DNA of 59,624 bases. It comes from an uncultured Alphaproteobacteria bacterium (lineage in GTDB: Bacteria > Pseudomonadota > Alphaproteobacteria > HIMB59). This document shows, in pieces, positions 16,194-24,976 of this stretch. Under the pieces are notes generated by a model. That model saw only the letters and a list, made by a program, of their open reading frames with translations. It was not told the origin of the DNA and searched no databases. The DNA is taken from NCBI GenBank assembly GCA_902516235.1, contig CABXXO010000003.1, forward strand, positions 1 through 59,624, in the 5' to 3' direction. The position numbers and the translations under genes are program-made. Every line of letters starts with the position of its first letter. Positions within the stretch are counted from its first letter, which is position 1.

Positions 16194-16871
16194 CTAACCA
16201 CCCAGTTGTTTTTTTATATCTTTTAAATCTTCCCACGCATCTTTTTTGAGATCTGGGTTGTTAATAAGCAAAGATGGCTCATAGAGCACACGGCATTTTT
16301 TTGGGACTACGTCATTTGGGGTATTAAAGTCAAACCACTTACCTCGAAGAGACATTGAGGATAAATCTGCAGCTAATAACATCTTAATACAATAATTTGA
16401 CATAATTATTAAATATTTTGGATTAATCAATTCAATCAAACGATAATTTATCAATTGTAAAGTTGTAATCATTTTATGATCATTCTCAAACTCACCTATG
16501 CCGAGAGGTATATAAGAAGCTAAGCTTATTTGTTTCCTGTCTAGTTTTATTGAGGAAAGCATTTTATCAAATAACTCACCATTTTTGTTATCTATTATTT
16601 TTGTGTCTGAAATATCACATTTACCATAAAAGAATAAAATCTTAGAATTTTTATTCCCCTCTACTAGTTTAATTGATTTATCTATATTTAATTTTAATAA
16701 TTCTCCCTTCAAAAAATCTTCAAGCTGATTAATACTACTGGCCTTGCTTGGACTTGTTATATTACTTGAAGTTATTTGTTCATTTTTATTATCAAAGAAA
16801 TCTTTTTGTTTAAATTCATCAAGATTCATCAATTCCAAAAGAATATTTTTTTGGTAGTGTAGCTGTTTCAT
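16194..16871 (-). CDS. degenerate uracil-DNA-glycosylase-like protein
   Basis: A 225-residue protein whose core aligns by eye with family 4/5 uracil-DNA glycosylases: a central strand, GELFDKMLSSIKLDRKQISLASYIP (compare 'G.LLDRML..IGLDR..VYITN'), INPKYLIIMS, LRGKWFDF and LLINNPDLKKDAWEDLKDI. The catalytic GEAPG-type motif reads FYGKCD and the HP(S)-type motif reads YEPSLLI, with Glu in place of His. The four Fe-S cysteines of family 4 are absent. It is therefore probably not an active glycosylase of the known type. The N-terminal 70 residues are Asn/Ser-rich. An alternative start at internal Met15 is possible. Confidence 0.65.
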   Translation of the reverse strand: MKQLHYQKNILLELMNLDEFKQKDFFDNKNEQITSSNITSPSKASSINQLEDFLKGELLKLNIDKSIKLVEGNKNSKILFFYGKCDISDTKIIDNKNGELFDKMLSSIKLDRKQISLASYIPLGIGEFENDHKMITTLQLINYRLIELINPKYLIIMSNYCIKMLLAADLSSMSLRGKWFDFNTPNDVVPKKCRVLYEPSLLINNPDLKKDAWEDLKDIKKQLGG

Positions 16872-18462
16872 GTTTAAAAAATTATCTCTATTTTATTACA
16901 TTATATGTTTTTTGGGATTTATTGTACATGCATATGGGTCACAATTAAAAAATACATTTGATAATCAACTTCTCAGTTCTATATATGCCGAATACAATAA
17001 TGATTATTTAACATGGGAGAAATTACCCAAGTACGAATTATCAAGTGACCAGTCTTCAGATCCACTAAGTAAAATTATTATAGGCGATTACAAATTAAAT
17101 AGTATGAATGAAAATAAAAAGGGATTTGTTCATGAAATTCTGCACTTTTTGAATAATTTGAACAAAAATAATTGTTCAAATCTTCCAAATAAAAAACAAA
17201 TTTACATTTTTGAGGAGTCTATTTTAAAAAGCATAAATTTTTGGATGTCATTTTGTGATAATAAAAATATGGAGAGTAATTTACAAAATTTAAATACTAT
17301 TGATAGTAGATTTATAAATTTAATATACATAAACAAAATTTATTACTACCACTTAAGAAAAGACATAAGCCGTTTAAGTAAGATAAATAAAGAATTAACT
17401 ACCAACCTAGAATCCCTTTCTATTTTTAATTCAAAAGAAATTAATCTATTAAATAATACATTTATTTCTAATAACCTAAATTTTCCAATTACAAAATTTA
17501 TTAAATCGTCGACTACGTTAAATAATTTATCTTTAGAATTAGATAAGGACTTTATAATTAAAGATTATAAAGACATTATATATCTTCAACTATTTCAAAC
17601 TAGTACTTATTATTTTTATGCAGGTGAGTATAAAAGTGCTCTTGCATTATTATCTTATTTAATTCAAATAGACTCAAAAAATAAAGATTATTACAATTAT
17701 AAAAAACTCTCATTCTTAGCTGAATTAAATCCTAATAAAGACATACTTGATTTAATAAAAAATTTTAATTCAAGTAATACTAATTTCAATTTTTTTAGAA
17801 ACTACCTATTTATTTCATCTTCTATCAAACTAGATAGTAATTTGAGTGAATTAGTCTACTTCTTCAATAATATAAATCATGATAGTGATTGGACTCACTT
17901 GGATTTAGCATTCATTTTAGCAATGGAAATGTACCGTTCAAATGACGATCAGGCTGCTTTAGATTTTATCAATAACTGTTGTTTAAATATTTTAAAAAAA
18001 TCAGATGATCCTATCCATTTATTTAAATATGGCATTTTGCTTGAAAGAAATAATGAAATTAAAACTGCTGAAGATTTCATCCAAAGGAGTATTGATATCT
18101 CTGACAGTTCATATCCCTATGTGTTAAACTATCTTGCATACTTATGGGTTGAAAATGAAAGAAAATTGGATCTGGCAGAAGATATGCTTCAAAAAGCAGT
18201 CAAAGACTCTGACTATAATAATGGTGCTATACTCGACAGCTTAGGGTGGCTTTATTATAAGAAAAATGATTTAAATTTAGCTGAAAAATGGATTTATAAC
18301 GCATATACGTTAGAGCCTTCAGAGCCAGAAATAATTGACCATTTGTCACAAATTTATTATCAACAAGGCAGATATAAAGAAGCTAAATTTCTTGATAACA
18401 AAATCTTATTATTTCACAAAGACTATTTTAAATTTGATGAAGTTTTAAATAGAAATGAATAA
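16870..18462 (+). CDS. exported tetratricopeptide-repeat protein
   Basis: A 530-residue protein with a signal peptide (about 1-24, ending VHAYGS) and helical repeats throughout. The last 150 residues are clear TPRs, with PYVLNYLAYLWVENER, AILDSLGWLYYKKNDLNLAE and PEIIDHLSQIYYQQGRYKEA. This C-terminal pattern is that of the alphaproteobacterial TPR protein encoded before ispE, thought to act at the cell envelope; function is not known. Its ATG overlaps the ATG of the divergent UDG-like gene within one CATG. The end overlaps ispE by 8 bases. Confidence 0.85.
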   Translation: MFKKLSLFYYIICFLGFIVHAYGSQLKNTFDNQLLSSIYAEYNNDYLTWEKLPKYELSSDQSSDPLSKIIIGDYKLNSMNENKKGFVHEILHFLNNLNKNNCSNLPNKKQIYIFEESILKSINFWMSFCDNKNMESNLQNLNTIDSRFINLIYINKIYYYHLRKDISRLSKINKELTTNLESLSIFNSKEINLLNNTFISNNLNFPITKFIKSSTTLNNLSLELDKDFIIKDYKDIIYLQLFQTSTYYFYAGEYKSALALLSYLIQIDSKNKDYYNYKKLSFLAELNPNKDILDLIKNFNSSNTNFNFFRNYLFISSSIKLDSNLSELVYFFNNINHDSDWTHLDLAFILAMEMYRSNDDQAALDFINNCCLNILKKSDDPIHLFKYGILLERNNEIKTAEDFIQRSIDISDSSYPYVLNYLAYLWVENERKLDLAEDMLQKAVKDSDYNNGAILDSLGWLYYKKNDLNLAEKWIYNAYTLEPSEPEIIDHLSQIYYQQGRYKEAKFLDNKILLFHKDYFKFDEVLNRNE

Positions 18463-19273
18463 AACTAAACTAATTAGCCCTGCCAAGATAAATTTTGATT
18501 TAAAAATAAAATATTACGATGAAAATTATAAAAAACATAAAATTTCTTCAAAGGTTGTATTATTAAAAATAAAAGATTTAATTTTTGTTTCAGATCACTC
18601 AAAATTACAGATTACTTATTATGATCATAATAAAAAAATAATAAATTTAAAAAATGATATAATAAAAAAAACAATTATATTTTTTGATCAAAGATATAAA
18701 ACTAGAACAAAATTAAAAATTTTTGTCCATAAAAATATACCTATTGGCTATGGTCTAGGAGGAGGATCTTCCAATGCTGCCTCGATTTTAAAATTTTTGT
18801 ACAAACACCATAAAATTAAATCAAATAATTTTAAAACAGATGCTCCATTAATTGGATCTGATGTACTTTTATTTATTAATAAATACCCAAAAATTATCGA
18901 TGGATTAAATAAATTCAATTATTCCAAAGCTAAAATGAATTCATGGAAGAAAATTTTTATAATTTTACCCTTAAAAAAAAATTTAACTAAAAACATTTAT
19001 AATCATTATAAAAATCATAAATCACAAACAAATAGTAAATATAATTCTCAAAATAATTTAACTAGATCTTCGATGATGTTAAATAAAGAATTCAAGGAGA
19101 TATTTATGTATCTTTCATCTTATAGGAGAGATTTTTTAAAATTTGGTATGAGTGGTAGTGGGCCTTCCATTTTTCTATCTTTTAGGGAAATTTCGAAAGA
19201 AAGGCTAATTTTAAGGAATATCAATAAATTTTACTCTCTAGTTAGAATTGAAAAATCTCTTTATTTCGGATAA
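18455..19273 (+). CDS. ispE: 4-diphosphocytidyl-2-C-methyl-D-erythritol kinase
   Basis: GHMP-family kinase of the MEP isoprenoid pathway. It starts with SPAKINFDLKI, has the ATP loop PIGYGLGGGSSNAAS (about 103-117) and the third motif FGMSGSGPSIFL near the C terminus. The 272 residues match the family. The sequence is unusually Lys/Asn-rich, in keeping with the base composition of the window. It overlaps the TPR gene by 8 bases and is followed after 16 bases by tRNA-Gln. Confidence 0.93.
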   Translation: MNKTKLISPAKINFDLKIKYYDENYKKHKISSKVVLLKIKDLIFVSDHSKLQITYYDHNKKIINLKNDIIKKTIIFFDQRYKTRTKLKIFVHKNIPIGYGLGGGSSNAASILKFLYKHHKIKSNNFKTDAPLIGSDVLLFINKYPKIIDGLNKFNYSKAKMNSWKKIFIILPLKKNLTKNIYNHYKNHKSQTNSKYNSQNNLTRSSMMLNKEFKEIFMYLSSYRRDFLKFGMSGSGPSIFLSFREISKERLILRNINKFYSLVRIEKSLYFG

Positions 19274-19289
19274 GTTCTTAAATTCCTAA

Positions 19290-19364
19290 TGGGGCGTAGC
19301 CAAGCGGTAAGGCACCGGTTTTTGGTATCGGCATGCGTAGGTTCGAATCCTACCGCCCCAGCCA
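19290..19364 (+). tRNA. tRNA-Gln (anticodon TTG), CCA encoded
   Basis: The acceptor stem TGGGGCG (19290-19296) pairs with CGCCCCA (19354-19360), followed by discriminator G and an encoded CCA. The anticodon stem CCGGT/ATCGG has one G-U pair and encloses the loop TTTTGGT, giving anticodon TTG. The T arm contains GTTCGAATC. Sequence and folding resemble E. coli tRNA-Gln closely. It is the only tRNA I found in the window and lies between ispE and the ABC-F gene. Confidence 0.97.
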
Positions 19365-19389
19365 TTTCTGAGCTATATATTGAAATAAT

Positions 19390-21207
19390 ATGAATCAACT
19401 TATATTTTCACTGAAAGAGGGATCAATCAGTTATCATAAAAATGAAATTTTTAAGGAACTAGATTTAAATATTCATAGAAAAGATTTTATTGCTCTTGTT
19501 GGTAAAAATGGGGCAGGGAAATCTACTTTAATGAATGTCATATCTGGTAAACATGAGATTGACTTAGGTGAAATATGGAGCATTGACAATATTGCAGTTA
19601 ATTACTTTAACCAAAATTATAAATTACAAAATGAAAATAATACCGTAGAAAAAGAGATTTTATCAGCGATTACTAATCAAGATGATATATACGAAATAGA
19701 CATCTTCTGTAATAATTTAAGTGTAGATAAAAATAGTTTAATTAAAAATTTATCTGGAGGTCAAAAAAGAAGAGTAGGTCTAATCAAAACATTAATAAAA
19801 CCATCGGACCTTTTGCTCCTGGACGAACCAACCAACCACCTAGACCTAGATACAATAGTATGGCTAGAAAATTATTTGAAAAAACTAGATAGTGCAATTT
19901 TATGTGTAAGTCATGATCGACAATTTCTTAAAAATTTTACTAATAAAATATTATGGATAGACCGATCCAAAGTGAAAGTAAATAACAGCGGATACAGTGA
20001 TTTTGAAGACTGGTCTAATACTTTGTTATCACAAGAAGAAAGAGAATTACAGAATAGAAAGCAATTTGTTAACCTAGAGGTTAATTGGGCTAACAAAGGA
20101 GTAAAAGCAAGAGTAAAACGAAACACTAGAAGGTTAGAGCAAGCAAAAGAGCTTAAGGACAATTTAGATAAAGATATAAGTAAATTTAAAAAAGCAACAA
20201 GAAAAATAGAAATTAATCAAATATATGAAAATTCAAAGAATTTTAAACATGTTGCTGAATTTCATAATGCCGAATTTTATTTTGGCACTGAAAATAAAAA
20301 TTTAATTTTAAAAAATTTTAGTTTGAAAATCAGCAAAAAGGACAGAATAGGACTTTTAGGAAGTAATGGCTCAGGTAAATCAACATTTTTAAAAATCTTA
20401 CTTAATGAGCTCCATTTAAAATCAGGGACGTTAAAACTTAGAAAAGAATTGGAATTTTCATATTTTGACCAATTAAGAAATGATTTAAAAGACAATCTTC
20501 CAATAAAAAAAATATTAGTACCCTCTGGTGGGGATTATCTTAAAACACAAGGTAAGGAAAGACATGTATGTAGTTACTTGAAGGATTTTCATTTCGATCC
20601 ATCTAAAGCAAATGATCCTGTTGGTAGTTTATCTGGTGGAATGAAAAATCGATTACTCTTATCAAAGGTTTTGTCAAATCCTAAAAGTGGTCTAATATTA
20701 GATGAACCAACAAATGATCTTGATATAGATACTTTAGATTTAGTAGAGTCAATATTATCAGGCTACAATGGAACTTTAGTGGTCGTATCCCATAATAGGG
20801 ATTTTTTAGATAAATTAGTGAACAAAATATTGTTTTTTAAGGGGAATGGAGAGGTTATTTTATTTAATGGAGGCTATAATGATTTTCTTAACAATAAAGA
20901 TCTTCTAATAAATGATAGTGATGACTCTTTAAAAATTGATCATAAAGCAGAAAAATATAAAAAAAATTCATCAAAAGTTATCAAGAAGAAATTAACTTTT
21001 AAACTACAATATGAGCTTAACAATTTACCCAAACAAATAGACATCTTAAAGGAACAAATAGATCATTTTGAAAAAATTTTAGAGGCACCAGATCTTTATA
21101 AAAAAGATTATGATTTATTTATAACTTCTAGTGAAAAATTAGGATCTCTTCAATTAGAATTAGAAACTAAAGAGCAAAGATGGTTAGAGCTGATGGAACT
21201 TACTTAA
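19390..21207 (+). CDS. ABC-F family ATPase (Uup-like)
   Basis: A 605-residue soluble ABC protein with two nucleotide-binding domains and no membrane segment. Domain 1 has GKNGAGKST and LSGGQKRR, domain 2 has GSNGSGKST and LSGGMKNR, each followed by LDEPTN. A charged linker joins them, and a C-terminal coiled coil (KKLTFKLQYELNNLPKQIDI onward) is typical of the Uup subgroup. ABC-F proteins act on the ribosome or, for Uup, on ribosome or replication intermediates. Assignment to Uup rests on the C-terminal extension and domain order. Confidence 0.9.
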   Translation: MNQLIFSLKEGSISYHKNEIFKELDLNIHRKDFIALVGKNGAGKSTLMNVISGKHEIDLGEIWSIDNIAVNYFNQNYKLQNENNTVEKEILSAITNQDDIYEIDIFCNNLSVDKNSLIKNLSGGQKRRVGLIKTLIKPSDLLLLDEPTNHLDLDTIVWLENYLKKLDSAILCVSHDRQFLKNFTNKILWIDRSKVKVNNSGYSDFEDWSNTLLSQEERELQNRKQFVNLEVNWANKGVKARVKRNTRRLEQAKELKDNLDKDISKFKKATRKIEINQIYENSKNFKHVAEFHNAEFYFGTENKNLILKNFSLKISKKDRIGLLGSNGSGKSTFLKILLNELHLKSGTLKLRKELEFSYFDQLRNDLKDNLPIKKILVPSGGDYLKTQGKERHVCSYLKDFHFDPSKANDPVGSLSGGMKNRLLLSKVLSNPKSGLILDEPTNDLDIDTLDLVESILSGYNGTLVVVSHNRDFLDKLVNKILFFKGNGEVILFNGGYNDFLNNKDLLINDSDDSLKIDHKAEKYKKNSSKVIKKKLTFKLQYELNNLPKQIDILKEQIDHFEKILEAPDLYKKDYDLFITSSEKLGSLQLELETKEQRWLELMELT

Positions 21208-21211
21208 ATAA

Positions 21212-21937
21212 ATGAATTTAAAAAACAAAGTTAAAGAACTCATAAATATTTCTTGTTTAAATGAAATTTGTAATGTTCTCCCATATGAAGACAAAGATAT
21301 TTATCTTATTGGAGGTGCGACTAGATCTATACTTTCTGATAAATATGAAAATAAAGATATTGATTTGGTCATACCAGATTTAGACAGTCTTACAGTTGAT
21401 AAAATTTTAGATAAATACGATGATGCAAAATACTACCCAGGATATAAAAGTATATCCTTAGTATTTAATGATTTTGAATATCAAATAAATTCATTCAGAA
21501 AAGATGTAGCCCCATCTGGAAGACACTCTAAAGTAGCTAAAGCTACTAGCATCAAAGAAGACTCCCTTAGAAGAGATTTTACCATCAACAGTGTGTATAT
21601 AAATTTAAAAGGAGATGTTTATGATTTTTATTTGGGCATAGAACATTATCAAAATAGCTATTTAAAATTTATTTTTGATCCGATAGTTCAAATTCAAAAA
21701 GATTATTTAAGGGCAATACGATATATGAGATTTTTATCATTATTTGAAAATACAAAAACATTCCCTGCTGATATGGAGGCAATAACTATTCTCTCTAAAA
21801 ATATTACAGATTTTGTGAAAGAGAAAAAGATAACTCAAGAGTTAAACAAAATCCAAAAGATGCCATTTCCTGAAAACACTATTTCCTTTTTAAAAAAAAA
21901 TAGTGAGTTAAATCATCTTATAGATTTCTTAAATTAA
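21212..21937 (+). CDS. short CCA-adding enzyme / poly(A) polymerase-type nucleotidyltransferase
   Basis: Contains the class II tRNA nucleotidyltransferase head: GGATRS with the metal aspartates in DIDLV (about 31-49), RRDFTINSVYIN, and the downstream KDYLRAIRYMRFLS that recognises the incoming nucleotide. At 241 residues it is little more than half the 380-420 typical of the family, so most of the body and tail domains that grip the tRNA are missing. It follows the ABC-F gene by 4 bases and overlaps trmL by 4 at its end. It could be a minimal CCA-repair enzyme or a remnant. Confidence 0.85.
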   Translation: MNLKNKVKELINISCLNEICNVLPYEDKDIYLIGGATRSILSDKYENKDIDLVIPDLDSLTVDKILDKYDDAKYYPGYKSISLVFNDFEYQINSFRKDVAPSGRHSKVAKATSIKEDSLRRDFTINSVYINLKGDVYDFYLGIEHYQNSYLKFIFDPIVQIQKDYLRAIRYMRFLSLFENTKTFPADMEAITILSKNITDFVKEKKITQELNKIQKMPFPENTISFLKKNSELNHLIDFLN

Positions 21938-22389
21938 AAATTAACTTTAATCTTTGAAACGATGATTGCAACGGAGGTTGCTAAATTTAATGATCTTGTT
22001 TTACTGCTTATGGGTATTGTAATTTTATCATCAACTATATTATGAATTGTATCAGGAACTCCTGCTGTTTCTTTACCAAATAAAACAATATCATGTTCCT
22101 TGAATTTAAAATCATAGAAATTGTTGTTAGTTTTAGTAGTAGCTAGAATAACTCTCTTATTATTTTTTTTGCAAAAAGAGTAAAAATTATCCCAATTTTC
22201 ATGATTTAAAATTTTGCAATGATCTATGTAATCCATTACCGCACCTTTAAATCTTTTGTCTGACATTGAAAAAGGTAGAGGCTTCACAATGTGTATAGGA
22301 AATTCTAAACAAGCTGCTGTTCTGATAATAACACCAAGATTTTGAGGCATATCAGGCTGATAGAGACATATTGCAAATTTATGCGTCAT
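21934..22389 (-). CDS. trmL: tRNA (cytidine/uridine-34-2'-O)-methyltransferase
   Basis: A minimal SPOUT (knotted) methyltransferase of 151 residues that modifies the wobble base of tRNA-Leu. It shows LYQPDMPQNLGVIIRTAACL, SDKRFKGAVMDYID, LFGKETAGVPD and the SAM-knot segment IPISSKTRSLNLATSVAI. The length is that of TrmL, not the longer TrmH or TrmD. Its position just before and divergent to petABC is seen in other alphaproteobacteria. Its 57-base upstream region is shared with petA. Confidence 0.94.
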   Translation of the reverse strand: MTHKFAICLYQPDMPQNLGVIIRTAACLEFPIHIVKPLPFSMSDKRFKGAVMDYIDHCKILNHENWDNFYSFCKKNNKRVILATTKTNNNFYDFKFKEHDIVLFGKETAGVPDTIHNIVDDKITIPISSKTRSLNLATSVAIIVSKIKVNF

Positions 22390-22422
22390 GATGACTACTA
22401 CTTATGCTACATCTTACTAATA

Positions 22423-22438
22423 AAATCTATAAAGATTT
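22423..22438. repeat. short inverted repeat before petA
   Basis: AAATCT and AGATTT flank a 4-base ATAA loop, ending 8 bases before the petA ATG. It could be a weak operator or an RNA hairpin over the ribosome entry region. With a 6-base arm in AT-rich DNA, chance is a real alternative. Confidence 0.3.
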
Positions 22439-22446
22439 AAAGTCAA

Positions 22447-22971
22447 ATGTCAGACAGTAGAAAACCAAGAAGAGATTTTATAAAATTATCTGCAATGACT
22501 CTGGGAGGGGTCGGAGCTGCAAGTTTACTAATACCTTTCATATCTAGCATGAATCCAGGAAAAGATACTCTTGCCTTAGCATCGACAGAGATAGATTTAT
22601 CTCCTCTTGAAGAAGGTCAAAGTTTGACAGTAATATGGAGAGGCAAACCAGTTTTTATAAAGCATAGAACTAAAAGTGAAATTGATATAGCAAAAAACAC
22701 ATCTTTAGATGAACTTCCGGACGCTGAAGAGGATTCAGCAAGGGTTCAAAAAGATAATTGGTTAGTTGTTCTTGGTGTTTGCACTCATTTAGGTTGCGTT
22801 CCTCTCGGTCAAAAAGCTTCAGATACAAAAGGAGATTACGGTGGGTGGTTCTGTCCATGTCATGGTTCTCATTATGATACTTCGGGAAGAATCCGTAAGG
22901 GACCTGCACCAACTAATTTACCTGTTCCCCCGTATGTATTTTTAACAGATAACAGAATAAAGATAGGATAA
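22447..22971 (+). CDS. petA: ubiquinol-cytochrome c reductase Rieske iron-sulfur subunit
   Basis: The 2Fe-2S subunit of the bc1 complex. A Tat-type leader and anchor is seen at the N terminus (RRDFIK, then a hydrophobic helix about 13-33). Cluster ligands are C112 and H114 in CTHLGC and C136 and H139 in CPCHGS, with C117 and C138 placed for the stabilising disulfide. The [11 protein letters not shown] segment follows. The 174 residues are typical. It is first in petABC, with 5 bases to petB. Confidence 0.98.
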   Translation: MSDSRKPRRDFIKLSAMTLGGVGAASLLIPFISSMNPGKDTLALASTEIDLSPLEEGQSLTVIWRGKPVFIKHRTKSEIDIAKNTSLDELPDAEEDSARVQKDNWLVVLGVCTHLGCVPLGQKASDTKGDYGGWFCPCHGSHYDTSGRIRKGPAPTNLPVPPYVFLTDNRIKIG

Positions 22972-22976
22972 AATTT

Positions 22977-24221
22977 ATGAGCTCAGATCAATTACAAGGA
23001 TATAAAAAAACATTAAACTCTCCCTATACTGGTATAAAGGGTTGGATTGACTCTAGGCTCCCACTGATAAGAATGATGGAAGCTGAATATCTTAAATTTC
23101 CAGTACCAAAATCATTAAATTATTTTTGGTCTTTTGGTGGTATTGCAATGTTTTGTTTAATAGGTTTAATTTTAACTGGTATATTTTTAGGATTTCATTA
23201 TAAGCCCTCAGCTGAAGACGCTTTTGACTCTGTAGAAAGGATCATGAGAGATGTCAGTTTTGGATGGTTAATAAGATACCTTCATGCCAACTTAGTTTCA
23301 TTTTTCTTTATAGCTACTTTTATTCATATCTTTAGAGCCTTATATTTTGGGTCATACAAAGCCCCTCGTGAGTTAGTATATATTTTCGGTTTGACAATGT
23401 TCATGTTAATGATGGCAACTGCTTTTTTAGGATACACACTTCCATGGGGTCAGATGTCATACTGGGGAGCTACTGTTATAACAAATCTTTTTTCAGCTAT
23501 CCCTGTTGTGGGTGATGCAATATTACAGCTACTTCTTGGTGATTTTACCGTTGGGGACTCAGCTGTTAACAGATTTTATGTGTTGCACTGGTTGTTAGCT
23601 TTTGCGATTGTAGGTTTAGTTGTATTTCATGTTATTACACTCCACATGACAGGTTCAAATAATCCAACTGGTTCAGAACCTCAAAGTTGGGATGAAACAG
23701 TTAGCTTTCATCCTTACGTAACAATAAAAGATTTAAATGCTGCTCTATTTTTTTTCATTATTATGGCTTTCATTTTATTTTATTATCCAAATATATTAGG
23801 ACACTCTGATAATTATATTAAAGCGAATCCCATGATAACTCCTGCACATATTGTGCCTGAATGGTATTTCTTACCCTTTTACGCTATTCTGAGAGCCATT
23901 CCTGATAAGCTTGGCGGAGTGATAGCGATGTTTAGTTCTATTCTTGCACTGGGATTACTTCCTTGGCTTGACACATCAAAAGTTAGATCATGTTTGTTTA
24001 GACCTATTTGGAGATATTGTGTTCTTTTATTTGCTGTAAACTTTTTGGTCTTAATGTATGTCGGAGGTAAACCTGCTGAAGATATTTATGTGCTTATTTC
24101 CAGGATTGGAACCGCATATTGGTTTTTATTTATTTTTGTATTGGCTCCACTTGTAGGATTTCTTGAAACCCCTAGACAACCCCTTACTATTACAAATTAC
24201 TTGCAAAGCAAAAAAGCTTAA
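22977..24221 (+). CDS. petB: cytochrome b subunit of the bc1 complex
   Basis: A 414-residue membrane protein carrying two b hemes and the quinone sites. Heme-ligand histidines are seen in two pairs: RYLHANLVSFFF with FIHIFRALY, and VLHWLLAF with FHVITLHMTGSNNP. The PEWYFLPFYAILRA segment holds the Qo-site PEWY motif. The length corresponds to the fused bacterial/mitochondrial-type cytochrome b. It starts 5 bases after petA and ends 2 bases before petC. Confidence 0.98.
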   Translation: MSSDQLQGYKKTLNSPYTGIKGWIDSRLPLIRMMEAEYLKFPVPKSLNYFWSFGGIAMFCLIGLILTGIFLGFHYKPSAEDAFDSVERIMRDVSFGWLIRYLHANLVSFFFIATFIHIFRALYFGSYKAPRELVYIFGLTMFMLMMATAFLGYTLPWGQMSYWGATVITNLFSAIPVVGDAILQLLLGDFTVGDSAVNRFYVLHWLLAFAIVGLVVFHVITLHMTGSNNPTGSEPQSWDETVSFHPYVTIKDLNAALFFFIIMAFILFYYPNILGHSDNYIKANPMITPAHIVPEWYFLPFYAILRAIPDKLGGVIAMFSSILALGLLPWLDTSKVRSCLFRPIWRYCVLLFAVNFLVLMYVGGKPAEDIYVLISRIGTAYWFLFIFVLAPLVGFLETPRQPLTITNYLQSKKA

Positions 24222-24223
24222 AT

Positions 24224-24976
24224 ATGAGAAAAGCTCTTCTGGCCTTTTTTTTACTTTTCAGTTTTAACTCCTATGGCGCAGGTGCAAAAATTGATATTCC
24301 AAAATATGACTGGTCTTGGAAAGGGTTTTTTGGAACATATGATCGTGCCTCAGCTCAACGTGGCTTAAAAGTATATAGAGAGGTTTGTGCAGGGTGCCAT
24401 TCTATGAATTATCTTGCATACAGAAATCTAGGAGATCTTGGTTTTAGTGAAGATCACATCAAGGCAATAGCTGCAGAGCACTTAATTTTGGACGGACCCG
24501 ATGATGAAGGTGAAATGTTTGAAAGAGATGGAATTCCATCAGATCAATTTGCAAATCCTTATCCAAATGTTAAAGCTGCTCGGGCTGCAAACAACGGTGC
24601 TTATCCCCCAGATTTATCTTTAATAGTCAAAGCTAGACCAAAAGGTGCAGATTATGTTAAAGCATTATTGCTTGGTTACGTCGATCCACCAGAAGATATG
24701 AAAGTACCCAAAGGCCAACATTATAACAAGTATATGGCAGGTAATTTAATTGCAATGACATCACCATTGTCTGATGGTTTAGTTGATTATGATGATGGCA
24801 CCGAAAGTTCTATGGACCAAATGACAACTGATGTTACAACTTTTTTAGCTTGGGCTGCAGAGCCAAGTTTAGAGGATAGAAAAAGAATGGGTTTAAAGGT
24901 TATTCTATTTTTAATAGTTTTATTTGTGCTTGCTTATATTTCAAAGCAACAGATTTGGAGAGATATCAAACATTAA
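24224..24976 (+). CDS. petC: cytochrome c1 subunit of the bc1 complex
   Basis: A periplasmic c-type cytochrome held by a C-terminal helix. It has a signal peptide (about 1-18), the heme motif CAGCH (C55, C58, H59), a methionine ligand candidate in LIAMTSPLSD, and the anchor VILFLIVLFVLAYIS before the end. The 250 residues fit. The 3' end overlaps the convergent ychF by 11 bases, leaving no room for a separate terminator. Confidence 0.97.
   Translation: MRKALLAFFLLFSFNSYGAGAKIDIPKYDWSWKGFFGTYDRASAQRGLKVYREVCAGCHSMNYLAYRNLGDLGFSEDHIKAIAAEHLILDGPDDEGEMFERDGIPSDQFANPYPNVKAARAANNGAYPPDLSLIVKARPKGADYVKALLLGYVDPPEDMKVPKGQHYNKYMAGNLIAMTSPLSDGLVDYDDGTESSMDQMTTDVTTFLAWAAEPSLEDRKRMGLKVILFLIVLFVLAYISKQQIWRDIKH

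Noticed and set aside
14512-16236. Longer N terminus for the lytic transglycosylase
   Set aside because: The extra 15 residues from a GTG overlap the UDG-like gene and would bury the signal peptide; the ATG at 16191 begins it cleanly.
22670-22912. Minus-strand ORF inside petA
   Set aside because: It is antisense to the Rieske protein and has no recognisable features of its own.
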